Shown one piece after another: positions 33,344 to 41,746 of a DNA stretch of 51,458 bases. Position 1 is the stretch's first letter; each line of letters opens with the position of its first letter. The DNA comes from Bacillus sp. AFS029637 (GTDB taxonomy: Bacteria > Bacillota > Bacilli > Bacillales > Bacillaceae_G). The notes beneath the pieces are model-generated. The model ran no database searches and had not been told where the DNA came from. It worked only from the letters and a program-made list of their open reading frames with translations. A program made the position numbers and the translations under genes. Location: the NCBI RefSeq assembly GCF_002584985.1, contig NZ_NUPZ01000037.1:123547-175004 (forward strand), in the 5' to 3' direction.

Positions 33344-34750
33344 ATGAGAATTAATACAAATATCAATAGCATGCGTACACAAGAGTACATGCGCCAAAAC
33401 CAAGCAAAAATGAGTAACTCAATGGACCGTTTATCAAGCGGTAAACGTATCAACAACGCTTCTGACGACGCAGCAGGTCTTGCAATCGCAACTCGTATGC
33501 GTGCACGTGAAAGCGGATTAGGTGTTGCCTCCAACAACACACAAGACGGTATTTCTTTAATCCGTACAGCTGACTCAGCAATGAACTCAGTATCTAACAT
33601 CTTACTTCGTATGCGTGACCTTGCTAACCAATCTGCAAATGGTACGAATACAGACGACAACAAAGCTGCATTACAAAAAGAATTTGCTGAATTACAAAAA
33701 CAAATTACTTATATTGCGGACAATACACAATTCAATGATAAAAACCTACTAAAAGATGATTCAACTATTAAAATCCAAACTCTAGATTCTAAAGATTCTG
33801 ATCAACAAATTGGAATTGATTTAAAATCAACTTCACTATCAGCACTTGGTATCGAAAAGCTAACAATTGGTTCTTCTGCAAATCCACTTGCTAAAGCAAC
33901 AATCGAAGCAAAAGATGCTTATGATAGTGCTAAAGTACTTTCTGATGCTGCGCGTACTGATATTGAAGATAAAGCAGGGGCAACATCTCCTAATACTGAT
34001 GCCCAAAAAGCACTTGCTTATATTGAAGCAAAAGAAGCGCTCGCACAAATTAAACCTGGTGAAGATGGATATGAAGGTGCTGCTGATGAGGTCGCAGCCA
34101 AAGCCAAAGAATTAACTAATGATGCAAAAGGTTTAGTTGATGCATATGAAACAAAACTAGCTGCTACTACTGCTAAAAAAGCTGAATATGATGATGCGAA
34201 GATTGCTTCTAATGCAGATACTGCTGTTGCAAAAAAATTAGTAACAGCGTACGAAGATGCTAAAAGTGCAATTACCAGTCCAGATACTGAAACTGAGGGA
34301 ACAAAAGCTGCTAAAAGTTACATTGATGCGAAAGCTGCTCTTGAAAAAAATCCTAAATCACCTGAGGCGAAAACACAATTTGAAGAAGCAAAAGCTAGTA
34401 TGGAAAAAAATGCTGATGCGAAAGCACTAGTTGCTACATATGAAAGTGCTAAAACAGCTGCTACAAACGGTACTCCATTAAATGCAATTGAAAACATTGA
34501 TGCGGCATTGAAAAAAGTTGCTGACAATCGTGCAACTCTAGGTGCTACATTAAACCGTCTAGACTTTAACGTAAACAACCTTAAGAGCCAACAATCAAGC
34601 ATGGCATCTGCTGCTTCTCAAGTAGAAGACGCTGACATGGCAAAAGAAATGTCTGAAATGACTAAGTTCAAAATCTTGAACGAAGCTGGTATTAGCATGC
34701 TTTCTCAAGCGAACCAAACTCCACAAATGGTTTCTAAATTATTACAATAA
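33344..34750 (+). CDS. hag: Flagellin, single copy, with helical repeat insertion
   Basis: The filament subunit, 468 residues. The N-terminal D0/D1 region (MRINTNINSMRTQEYMRQNQ... to about 165, with SSGKRINNASDDAAGLAIA) and the C-terminal D1/D0 region (about 390-468, ending QANQTPQMVSKLLQ) are strongly conserved. Between them lies about 200 residues of Ala/Lys/Glu-rich sequence, with the hexad x-Y-x-x-A-K recurring eight times between residues 192 and 370; the last five copies are spaced 20-23 residues. This central part is the surface-exposed variable domain. The ATG at 33344 is used (GGGGG seven bases upstream), not the ATG at 33329. It is divergent to the SLT gene and stands alone, while many relatives have several flagellin genes here. 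Confidence 0.96.
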   Translation: MRINTNINSMRTQEYMRQNQAKMSNSMDRLSSGKRINNASDDAAGLAIATRMRARESGLGVASNNTQDGISLIRTADSAMNSVSNILLRMRDLANQSANGTNTDDNKAALQKEFAELQKQITYIADNTQFNDKNLLKDDSTIKIQTLDSKDSDQQIGIDLKSTSLSALGIEKLTIGSSANPLAKATIEAKDAYDSAKVLSDAARTDIEDKAGATSPNTDAQKALAYIEAKEALAQIKPGEDGYEGAADEVAAKAKELTNDAKGLVDAYETKLAATTAKKAEYDDAKIASNADTAVAKKLVTAYEDAKSAITSPDTETEGTKAAKSYIDAKAALEKNPKSPEAKTQFEEAKASMEKNADAKALVATYESAKTAATNGTPLNAIENIDAALKKVADNRATLGATLNRLDFNVNNLKSQQSSMASAASQVEDADMAKEMSEMTKFKILNEAGISMLSQANQTPQMVSKLLQ

Positions 34751-34771
34751 TCCATTTGAGTTAGTTTCAAA

Positions 34772-34808
34772 AATAAACCTCTCTGCTTGCAGAGAGGTTT
34801 ATTTTTTC
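34772..34808 (+). terminator. Terminator of the flagellin gene
   Basis: A perfectly self-complementary 15-bp stem (arm AATAAACCTCTCTGC) with a tiny loop, followed by six Ts, about 20 bases past the stop codon. Very strong. Confidence 0.93.
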
Positions 34809-34952
34809 TATATAGATAGATTAAAAGATTTTTAAACTTAATAATAAACGCTAGCCAATCCTTAGTGAGTTATATACGTGGTAATCCATTATATATCAAT
34901 TAACAAGAAGATAAACGACACTTTTAATACCCTTCCAAATAATCAAATTCCA

Positions 34953-34998
34953 CAAAAAACAAAAGGGACATACATAAAATCTATGTATCTCCCTTTTA
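34953..34998 (-). terminator. Terminator of mogR
   Basis: On the minus strand AAAAGGGA pairs with TCCCTTTT across an inner TACATA/TATGTA stem, followed by GTTTTTTG. It lies about 20 bases past the mogR stop codon and converges on the flagellin terminator. Confidence 0.8.
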
Positions 34999-35014
34999 TT
35001 TTGTACCCAATACT

Positions 35015-35962
35015 TTATGGCGTTACCGTCACAACTTGTCCTCTGCGGTCGACCATTATTTTCATGTTTCCGTCTTGTGCGTTGTATAATCCTATTTTAT
35101 GTAATTCTTTTTTGCAGTCTTTCACAAATTTCGGCAGTTGACGAATTTGATCGATATCGGAACTCGTAATGAAGTTAATGACATGACACGTCATATCTTT
35201 AACATCTTGTACAAGTTCTTCTTTCTCTCGTTGTAACCTCTCATTTTCTGCTTGTAGCAATTGCAATTCATTTTCTATACTACGTGCATCTTTCTCATCT
35301 TTCAAACGCTCTGCAGCCATGCTAGAAAGCTTATATATCCCTTCCATAAACTGGTGCAGTTCGTGTTCTTTCTTTTCACTATTGTTACGAATCGTGTCAA
35401 AATTATCAACGATACCAGATAGAACTGTTACGAGGCTTTTTTCATCCTCTTCAACTACAGCGACTTCTTCCTGACTCTCTATTATTGGTTCAGCCATTAC
35501 TTTTGCAGGGGTATATTTTCGTTTTCGTCCCGGTTTTTGTTTTTCAATGTTTTCAAACGGTATTTCCTGTTTTTTTAATTTATAATACGTATTTTGTAAT
35601 TGACTTTCTGTTTTTGGAAATATATTCAGCTCATTTTTACTAACGTATTTTGAAATATTTGCGATGTTTAAACCGTGACGCTGACAAAATTGATACACTT
35701 CATACAGTAGCTCTAGTTCAGACTTCAGCCACGTAACTGCTGATTTTTCATAGGCGCGCATCCCGCCACTTTTTTCTATATCTATTTGAAATAATACCAT
35801 TCTATTATATAAATCAACTAGTTCTTCATACTTTACTCGGAATTGTTTCTCTATTTTTTTAAATTCCGTTTCTAATTTCATATCGTTCATTTCATTATTT
35901 GACATGTTTTGTAAAAGACTTAATACATTGATTGCTGTGTGGTGATACATACTCTGTGCCAC
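35015..35962 (-). CDS. mogR: MogR-like motility gene repressor
   Basis: A 315-residue protein. The N-terminal helical region (about 20-150; VTWLKSELELLYEVYQFCQRHGLNIANISKYVSKNELNIFPKTESQLQNTYYKLKK) corresponds to the DNA-binding domain of MogR, which recognises TTTT-N5-AAAA sites in Listeria. A basic KQKPGRKRKYTPAK hinge follows, and then a long coiled-coil region to residue 290. In the B. cereus group the homologue lies in the flagellar cluster and represses motility. The GTG at 35962 has AAAGGATGAGG upstream; a later ATG is possible. No clear TTTT-N5-AAAA site was found upstream of flagellin or mogR by eye. Confidence 0.85.
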   Translation of the reverse strand: MAQSMYHHTAINVLSLLQNMSNNEMNDMKLETEFKKIEKQFRVKYEELVDLYNRMVLFQIDIEKSGGMRAYEKSAVTWLKSELELLYEVYQFCQRHGLNIANISKYVSKNELNIFPKTESQLQNTYYKLKKQEIPFENIEKQKPGRKRKYTPAKVMAEPIIESQEEVAVVEEDEKSLVTVLSGIVDNFDTIRNNSEKKEHELHQFMEGIYKLSSMAAERLKDEKDARSIENELQLLQAENERLQREKEELVQDVKDMTCHVINFITSSDIDQIRQLPKFVKDCKKELHKIGLYNAQDGNMKIMVDRRGQVVTVTP

Positions 35963-36370
35963 TTCCCCTCATCCTTTCACAATTCTCATCTGACTCCCAT
36001 GTCTTTTAAGAAAATAGCAATTTTTACATATCCACATTATAACATTTCGAAATTATCTGTCAAATAATTAACATACACAAATGTATAGAAAGTATAAAAA
36101 TAGAAAAACTAAATTTTTTGAAATAATATATGTATAAGTGTATTTTAAAAATAATCTACTTAATTATATTATACGGTATTTCGAATGTCTTTTCACCGAA
36201 AAAATTTGCGCTACCACGAAATCGTACTAGCATGATCCAAAGATACATTCTCTTATCTTTTTAAATAAAAAAGCATACTACTTATTCATGAAACCAATCC
36301 ACAATACTACATACCGCCACAAACACTCTCGAAACGTTTCATTCCCCTGCCTATGTAACCTATAAAATAC
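35963..36370. other. 408-base AT-rich region upstream of mogR
   Basis: No ORF with a plausible start was found. The region is strongly AT-rich from 36050 to 36190, as expected of a regulatory region, and would contain the mogR promoter. No specific operator was recognised. Confidence 0.5.
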
Positions 36371-36573
36371 TAAAAAGGAACTAACCAAAAACTCACATGG
36401 CTAGTTCCCTTCTCTCTACTAAAAGAATAGAGGTGTACACTGGTTCTGCAAAGCCTCGCTCGAAGACTCACTTCTTATACTTACCTAAGAACTACTTCAT
36501 ATCTCTGGTCTCACATCGTTTGGACCTCTATTAGGCACTGACCGCTTCCACACACGGCTAGTTCCTCTATTCC
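36371..36573 (-). repeat. Structured intergenic repeat, copy 1 (possible bistable RNA)
   Basis: This non-coding block lies between cheV and mogR. A 9-base arm (AATAGAGG core, 36425-36434) can pair with either of two CCTCTATT copies (36524-36532 or 36564-36572). A 15-base direct repeat (14/15 identical; CACACGGCTAGTTCC at 36551 and CACATGGCTAGTTCC at 36394) brackets the domain. The minus-strand 3' end is a 10-bp terminator-like hairpin (GGAACTAGCC with GGTTAGTTCC, then TTTTT). A central stretch is shared with copies 2 and 3. It could be an RNA element, a cheV 3'UTR or a decayed mobile repeat. Confidence 0.65.
36376..36408 (-). terminator. Terminator-like hairpin at the end of repeat copy 1
   Basis: On the minus strand GGAACTAGCC pairs with GGTTAGTTCC (10 bp, one G-U pair), followed by TTTTT. 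The same 3' arm could instead pair with the upstream GGAACTAGCC at 36556-36565. Confidence 0.7.
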
Positions 36574-36592
36574 AACTAAAAAAACGCTTTTT

Positions 36593-37501
36593 TTACAACA
36601 CTAACTTATCTACTAAACCAATTAGCTCTTGAATATCTGGCTTACTTACTTGCGCATTTGCCCCTACCGCTTCACCTTTATGGAATAGCTCATTCGTAAT
36701 TAATGAAGAGAAAATAACAACTGGTAAACGTTTCATTACTTCACTATCTTTAATTACTTTCGTTAAATGATGTCCATCCATTTTTGGCATTTCAATATCT
36801 GTAATTAGCAAGTGAATATGTTCAAACATTTTTTCTCCTTGCTCTTTTTCTAGTTTTTCAATATGCGCTAACGCTTCTGCACCATTACTGAAGAAGTTCA
36901 TTTTTGAATATCCAGCTGATGATAATGTTTCTTCTAGTATTTGACGAAGCATTGCAGAATCTTCCGCAATATAAATAATTTTTTCAGCACGATCTGTTTT
37001 TTGCGCCAAACCAGATAATGTTTTCTTATCATAACCACCGTTACTAATTTCACAAACAATTTTTTCATAATCTAATAATAAAATGATTTTCCCATCTAGT
37101 TTTACAATACCAGATGTCGTTTCTTCTAGTCCCATAGATAATGAAGCTGGTTCATCAATTTGTTCCCATGAAATACGTTGAATGCGATGCACTTCATCAA
37201 CACGGAAAATCACTTTCATTTGGTTTAATTCCGAGATAATAAATTTCGTTTGATCCAGTGGCTTTGTAGATTTTATATTGAGTGCCGTCGCTAAGTTAAT
37301 AACTGGTAAAATTTCACCACGTACTTGAACAACACCTTCAACTGCATGATGAGATTCTGGCACAGTTGTAACAGGGAATGGGTTAATGATTTCGCGTACT
37401 TTCATTACATTAATACTAAATAGGTTTTCACCAACAGTATATGTAACAATCTCTAATTCATTTGTTCCGCTTTCTAATAAAATACTTTGTGCTTGTGACA
37501 T
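36593..37501 (-). CDS. cheV: Chemotaxis coupling protein CheV
   Basis: A 302-residue protein with a CheW-like domain at about residues 15-155 (IVTYTVGENLFSINVMKVREII... VRGEILPVINLA) and a receiver domain at about 173-300 (IIYIAEDSAMLRQILEETL). The phospho-acceptor is Asp235 in LLITDIEMPKMDG, and the conserved Lys lies in VSKPD near the end. It couples receptors to CheA and aids adaptation. No cheA, cheW or cheY gene lies in the window, although a FliM docking site for CheY is present. Repeat copy 1 begins 20 bases downstream of its stop codon. Confidence 0.95.
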   Translation of the reverse strand: MSQAQSILLESGTNELEIVTYTVGENLFSINVMKVREIINPFPVTTVPESHHAVEGVVQVRGEILPVINLATALNIKSTKPLDQTKFIISELNQMKVIFRVDEVHRIQRISWEQIDEPASLSMGLEETTSGIVKLDGKIILLLDYEKIVCEISNGGYDKKTLSGLAQKTDRAEKIIYIAEDSAMLRQILEETLSSAGYSKMNFFSNGAEALAHIEKLEKEQGEKMFEHIHLLITDIEMPKMDGHHLTKVIKDSEVMKRLPVVIFSSLITNELFHKGEAVGANAQVSKPDIQELIGLVDKLVL

Positions 37502-37605
37502 AATGGTGTCGCTCCCCTTCCGTCATCTCCGTATATCTGATTATTAAGCTTTATTAAAACAGAAAAGTCAACTACCTATATAAATAATATAGGTAGTCAA
37601 ACGAT

Positions 37606-38091
37606 TCATTCATTTATAAACGATGCAAGTGCTTCTAATAACACTTCTTGTGCTCCTACAATTTCTGTCGGCATTGCTTCCCATTTTTTCGAAAGTTCCG
37701 TTTCCACTCTCACTCTTAACGCTGGATTCATTTCTTCTAGCACGTATTCTTTCGTTGCTATATCAACATCCAGTAGAGCAAGTGCATATAGTTCCGGATC
37801 ATTTATTTTTTCAAATAACCGTTGCAATACTACCGGCGCTATATGTTTTAATTTTTCAATATGAATTTCCTTATCCGAAAATAATAACTCATATTGAATA
37901 AACGTAACATTTTCTTTAATTACTTGAAAGTAGCAATTATTTTTTTTATCATTCACAAAATAACCATTCGAATCTGCAATAATACTCTCTACTTTACGAA
38001 TTAAATCTGGCAAACTACTCGCTGCCATTACAGTACGCTGCTCAATCTCACCTGGCGAAATGAATGTAACGCGATACTTATTCTGCGCCAT
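37606..38091 (-). CDS. Flagellar-locus protein with FliG-C-like C-terminus
   Basis: A protein of about 161 residues that I cannot name. The N-terminal half is a beta-rich unknown region (KYRVTFISPGEIEQRTVMAASSLPDLIRKVESIIAD). The last 70 residues (RLFEKINDPELYALALLDVDIATKEYVLEEMNPALRVRVETELSKKWEAMPTEIVGAQEVLLEALASF) follow the FliG C-terminal pattern, with conserved AL, NM-like and the AQ. The window's real FliG has the equivalent TDAEKAQQTI. The start is ambiguous (38100 or 38091); AAAGGAG better suits 38091. It lies about 105 bases before cheV. Confidence 0.8.
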   Translation of the reverse strand: MAQNKYRVTFISPGEIEQRTVMAASSLPDLIRKVESIIADSNGYFVNDKKNNCYFQVIKENVTFIQYELLFSDKEIHIEKLKHIAPVVLQRLFEKINDPELYALALLDVDIATKEYVLEEMNPALRVRVETELSKKWEAMPTEIVGAQEVLLEALASFINE

Positions 38092-38210
38092 CCTCCTCAT
38101 CTCTCCTTTTATAGAAATTCAGTCTAATTATTTACTACAACTATCTTAAATTAACTTAACCTATTTCAATTCACTGCTTCTAGACTTGGATCAATCCTAT
38201 CGTCAAAGAA

Positions 38211-38386
38211 CGAAGAAGCACTAACCGCCATGTCCTTCTCTAAAACTTAATACAATAGAACCAGAGACATCACTCATACTACATCTTCTTAAACTATCCT
38301 AGTAACTCTTCATACCTCTGTTCTTAAACACCAGTCGAGCCTCTCTTAAGCACTAACCGCTCCAAACCACCGCTAGCCCATCTCTC
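38211..38386 (-). repeat. Structured intergenic repeat, copy 2
   Basis: Non-coding block between the DUF3964-like gene and the FliG-C-like gene. It contains a 13-base direct repeat (AAGCACTAACCGC at 38216 and 38348), the counterpart of a similar GCACTGACCGC word in copy 1. It also shares with copy 1 the minus-strand words AGAGG, ACAGAGGTATGAAG and TATAAGAAG-like. GAACCAGAG and CTCTGTTC can pair with one bulge. It is more decayed than copy 1 and has no clear terminator hairpin at its end. Confidence 0.55.
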
Positions 38387-38415
38387 AAAATCTAAAAAAG
38401 GGCTTTTAAGATCTT

Positions 38416-38751
38416 TTAAGAGCTTTTCAGTAACTCGATGTTATTGAACCAAAACGCAATTTGCTGATCCGTTATCCCTGATAACGTAACAAAAAACTCA
38501 CGGCACTTCATCTCGTCCTTAAACAGTTGATACTTCCAAACGCCATAACTGCCGACACTTATGAAATATGATTCGTGAATACGGCCAATCATTGCTTGTT
38601 TTTCACCGAATGAATATGGCGGCACTTGCTTAATTTCAAATTGATCTGGTAAATATACATGCTCTTCTCGTTCCATTTTTAACACTTGCTCAGCAAGTTC
38701 ACGTTTATTTTCGAAAAAAGGCAATTGTAAAATTCGCTCTTGTCTTGTCAT
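38416..38751 (-). CDS. Small protein, DUF3964-like
   Basis: A 111-residue soluble protein (RQERILQLPFFENKRELAEQVL... HESYFISVGSYGVWKYQLFKDEMKCREFFVTLSGITDQQIAFWFNNIELLKS). I associate it with DUF3964 proteins found in the B. cereus group flagellar region, from memory. It follows flgE by about 50 bases and probably belongs to the same transcript. No domain of known function is visible. The AAGGGTTTTTTATTCGT region is the only candidate ribosome site. Confidence 0.75.
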   Translation of the reverse strand: MTRQERILQLPFFENKRELAEQVLKMEREEHVYLPDQFEIKQVPPYSFGEKQAMIGRIHESYFISVGSYGVWKYQLFKDEMKCREFFVTLSGITDQQIAFWFNNIELLKSS

Positions 38752-38800
38752 ACGAATAAAAAACCCTTTCTACTTCCTTACAAATTTTCTTTATGATTTA

Positions 38801-40024
38801 TTATCGAATTAAGTTTACAACTTCATTTAATACTTCATCTGAAATTTTAATTACTTTCGCATTTCCTTGGAAGCCACGTTGGTATAGCATTAAATCAACG
38901 AATTCTACAGATAAATCTACGTTTGCACCTTCTTGCGCACCACCACGTACTTTTCCTGCACCATTTTGACCAGATACGCCAAGTGCTAAAATACCAGTTG
39001 TATTCGTCGCGGTATAGTTACCATTACCCGTTTTCATTAAGCCACCTTCGTTCGGGAACATCCCAACAGCTAATTGACCTGCAGCCTTCATACTCCCATC
39101 AGAGTACTTCACCATCACATATCCACCGTCAGCAATAAAGCAATCTTTAACAGTTGCCGCTGGTCTACCATCTACGTTTGTTACCGCTATCGTTTTCTCT
39201 GTCGGGTGGTTTGTTAATTTACTAAAATCTATTTTCACTGTTCCACCATTAAATGGAATCTCTGCTTCAGGATCTACCGGATCTGGCTTCCCTACCTTAT
39301 TGAATTTCACATTACCAGCTGCTTCTTGGATTTCATTAAACCCTGTTTCTTTTTTCGTGTCATTACGCATCTTCACTGTATATTTATAATTATGTTCACC
39401 ATCTTGTGTAAACTCCAAACGCATTGTCCACGTATTACCAGCATCATCGTATACAGGCAATTCTTGCGTAATATGTTTTGCATCAGATGGAATGTTCCCT
39501 CCAACAATTCCTTTTGACGTTCGAATACCACCGATTGCTGATCCCATTGGAATTTGCAATGGTCCCGGAATACCAGATAAGTCCACATTACCAGTTGATG
39601 GATCAGCTGGATAGGCGAATACATATTGACCTTCTGTATTCGTAATATAGTAATCTGAAGATATTGCAAACGTCCCTTTACGTGTAAATTCCATATTTCC
39701 AGCTTTTGAATCACCTACAAGGAAGAATCCATTCCCTTCCATTGCTGCTTGTGTTTTACCACCAGTTAACGTAATTGTACCATCGCTATAATCCGTAACC
39801 GTTCCGCTCATTTTCACACCGTTACCGATACTTTTTGGGTTCGTTCCTGCGTATCTTTCATCGCCTTTTGCACCGATTGAATTGTTGTACAATAAATCAT
39901 CAAACATCGCTTTTTGTTTTTTATAACCAACTGTTTGTGCATTAGCAATATTATTTGAAGTTACACTTAATGCATTTTGTGTTGCATTCATACCTGTAAT
40001 ACTTGTATATAACGCTTTAATCAT
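38801..40024 (-). CDS. flgE: Flagellar hook protein FlgE
   Basis: A 407-residue axial protein. The N-terminus is MIKALYTSITGMNATQNALSVTSNNIANAQTVGYKKQKAMF, and the C-terminus has EGANVDLSVEFVDLMLYQRGFQGNAKVIKISDEVLNEVVNLIR. The middle contains the hook-type FLVGDSKAGNMEFTRKGTF and GQYVFAYPADPSTGNVD. It polymerises into the hook. It is 17 bases downstream of flgD, the hook cap. Its length is close to the usual 400-440 range of short hook proteins. Confidence 0.94.
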   Translation of the reverse strand: MIKALYTSITGMNATQNALSVTSNNIANAQTVGYKKQKAMFDDLLYNNSIGAKGDERYAGTNPKSIGNGVKMSGTVTDYSDGTITLTGGKTQAAMEGNGFFLVGDSKAGNMEFTRKGTFAISSDYYITNTEGQYVFAYPADPSTGNVDLSGIPGPLQIPMGSAIGGIRTSKGIVGGNIPSDAKHITQELPVYDDAGNTWTMRLEFTQDGEHNYKYTVKMRNDTKKETGFNEIQEAAGNVKFNKVGKPDPVDPEAEIPFNGGTVKIDFSKLTNHPTEKTIAVTNVDGRPAATVKDCFIADGGYVMVKYSDGSMKAAGQLAVGMFPNEGGLMKTGNGNYTATNTTGILALGVSGQNGAGKVRGGAQEGANVDLSVEFVDLMLYQRGFQGNAKVIKISDEVLNEVVNLIR

Positions 40025-40041
40025 AATGTATGGACACTCCC

Positions 40042-40620
40042 TTATGGATTTGTTGTTTTTACTTCTTCAGTTCCTTTTTGATCGGCTTTCTTTACATCTT
40101 CTGGATTCGTTTCTCCAATTGGTTTATCAGATACTCTCTCAACGAAGCGAAGGGATACCACTTTATCACCAATAACAAGCTGTACATCATTATTTTCTGC
40201 AAGGCGAACTGTCTCTACTTGACCAGTTACTTTGTTACCGTCACCGTCAACACCTCTTACGTACTTCCCTAAAAACTTCATTCCACCATCAAGCGCTGTC
40301 GAATACATCGTCATTCTTAAAGAGTCAACTGCCTTTGTCATATTTTGCACTTGTTCCATAAGAGATAACTGCGCTGTCTGATTCATCATTTGATTCATAT
40401 CCATTGCATTGAATGGATCTTGGTGCTGAAAACTCGCTAAAAACAATTTTAGAAAATCATCGTTTTCCATTACACCAGGTGTTTTTTGTTCACTTGCTGA
40501 TACTCCATTTGTTTGCCCTACTGGCGATTGTACACCGTTAACAGGGACATTACTTCTTTGCGCTCCTGCTTGTAACGGAGTATGATTTGTACTCGTTGTA
40601 TTTAATCCAACTGTTGGCAC
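40042..40620 (-). CDS. flgD: Flagellar hook-capping protein FlgD
   Basis: A 192-residue scaffold for hook assembly. The conserved N-terminal stretch is ENDDFLKLFLASFQHQDPFNAMDMNQMMNQTAQLSLMEQVQNM near residues 50-90. The C-terminal part is a short beta domain, and the tail is charged. It starts with GTG, with GGAGG eight bases upstream. It lies three bases from fliK and 17 from flgE, an operon order typical of hook genes. Confidence 0.93.
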   Translation of the reverse strand: MPTVGLNTTSTNHTPLQAGAQRSNVPVNGVQSPVGQTNGVSASEQKTPGVMENDDFLKLFLASFQHQDPFNAMDMNQMMNQTAQLSLMEQVQNMTKAVDSLRMTMYSTALDGGMKFLGKYVRGVDGDGNKVTGQVETVRLAENNDVQLVIGDKVVSLRFVERVSDKPIGETNPEDVKKADQKGTEEVKTTNP

Positions 40621-40623
40621 GCT

Positions 40624-41736
40624 TTATTCCTCCAATAATCCCGCAAATTCTTTTGATTGTTGATTCTCCTGTTTCGGACTTGCTAACTTCTGTTTTTGCC
40701 TTTGCTCTTGTTCTCGCTGTTCTTTACGGTTTTCATCTTTATCTGAATAACTAATTTGAATATTAATTTCTTTTTCTTTTAACTTGAGTCTCAATTCATC
40801 AAATATGATTTCAACACGTTTTTTCGCATCGTGTTTTTCCATTTCGACATGAACATCAATTTGATCTCCATGCTTTTTCATAAATACAGTTAATGTCCCT
40901 AGTTTCTCTGGGTTTAACTGAAATAAAACACGTTCTTGTTTCACTACAAATTTTTGCAATGCTTCTACTTGCGCTTCCATTTTCTTTCCTAAATCAGGTA
41001 ATGCAACTTTCTCAGCACCGCCATTTGATTTTCCTATTTGATCCGTACTCGTCACTTTATTTAATAACTCCACACCAGCGGAACTCGAATCGTTTAATGC
41101 GTCAACTTCTGGCAACTCTATCTTTACATCGTCGCTCTCTAATTTCGGAAGATCTGCATCTAAGTCTTTAGACTCTTCTTGTTTCTTTGCGATATTACAA
41201 GATTCTGATTCTACAACTCTCAATACTTGCATCGTTTGCTCTGGCATCATCACTTTATCTAACACCATTTGCAATGTATCTTCTAAACAGATAGCATTTG
41301 TAATGCGCATATTTGAAAGAAGCTCTTGTAACTGTTGTAATTCAGCTGCAGGCAATTCGTTAAGTTTTATATTGCCGTGTTCTTTATATAACTCTTGTAT
41401 TTTTTGTATGTATTGATATAACAATTTTGTCTGCACACGTAATTGTTCAATTGCAACCATTTGCTCTGATATAGCTAACAGTATTTGTTCTGTTTCTTTT
41501 TTCTCTTCTTTCTTTATAAGCGGCTCTTCCTTTTTCACCGGCTTTTGTACTAGAAGATACTCTTTCTTTTCTTCTGGCGCTTCCTCTTGCTTTGCTTTCT
41601 CCGTTTTCGGCCTTGTTTTATTTTCACTTCTCATCGTTTGATCGAATGCAGACTCTTCACGTTTCGGCTGCATTTCAAGACTTTTCTCTTCTTGCGGAGG
41701 TAAACTTTGTTGCACCGGTAATACAAACTGTAACAC
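40624..41736 (-). CDS. fliK: Flagellar hook-length control protein FliK
   Basis: A protein of about 370 residues. A long Lys/Glu/Gln-rich, probably extended N-terminal half serves as the ruler. The C-terminal Flg_hook (FliK-C) domain lies at about residues 270-345 (FVVKQERVLFQLNPEKLGTLTVFMKKHGDQIDVHVEMEKHDAKKRVEIIFDELRLKLKEKEINIQISY). The tail is Gln-rich. AGGTGG lies about five bases before a GTG at 41736, so this start is preferred over one at 41745. It is directly downstream of the FliJ-like gene. Confidence 0.88.
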   Translation of the reverse strand: MLQFVLPVQQSLPPQEEKSLEMQPKREESAFDQTMRSENKTRPKTEKAKQEEAPEEKKEYLLVQKPVKKEEPLIKKEEKKETEQILLAISEQMVAIEQLRVQTKLLYQYIQKIQELYKEHGNIKLNELPAAELQQLQELLSNMRITNAICLEDTLQMVLDKVMMPEQTMQVLRVVESESCNIAKKQEESKDLDADLPKLESDDVKIELPEVDALNDSSSAGVELLNKVTSTDQIGKSNGGAEKVALPDLGKKMEAQVEALQKFVVKQERVLFQLNPEKLGTLTVFMKKHGDQIDVHVEMEKHDAKKRVEIIFDELRLKLKEKEINIQISYSDKDENRKEQREQEQRQKQKLASPKQENQQSKEFAGLLEE

Positions 41737-41746
41737 AACTTCCACC

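Noticed and set aside
34318-34602. Minus-strand ORF inside the flagellin gene
   Set aside because: Shadow caused by the Ala-rich codon pattern of the flagellin repeat domain.
36371-36573. c-di-GMP riboswitch upstream of mogR
   Set aside because: The conserved c-di-GMP-I core words are absent on both strands.
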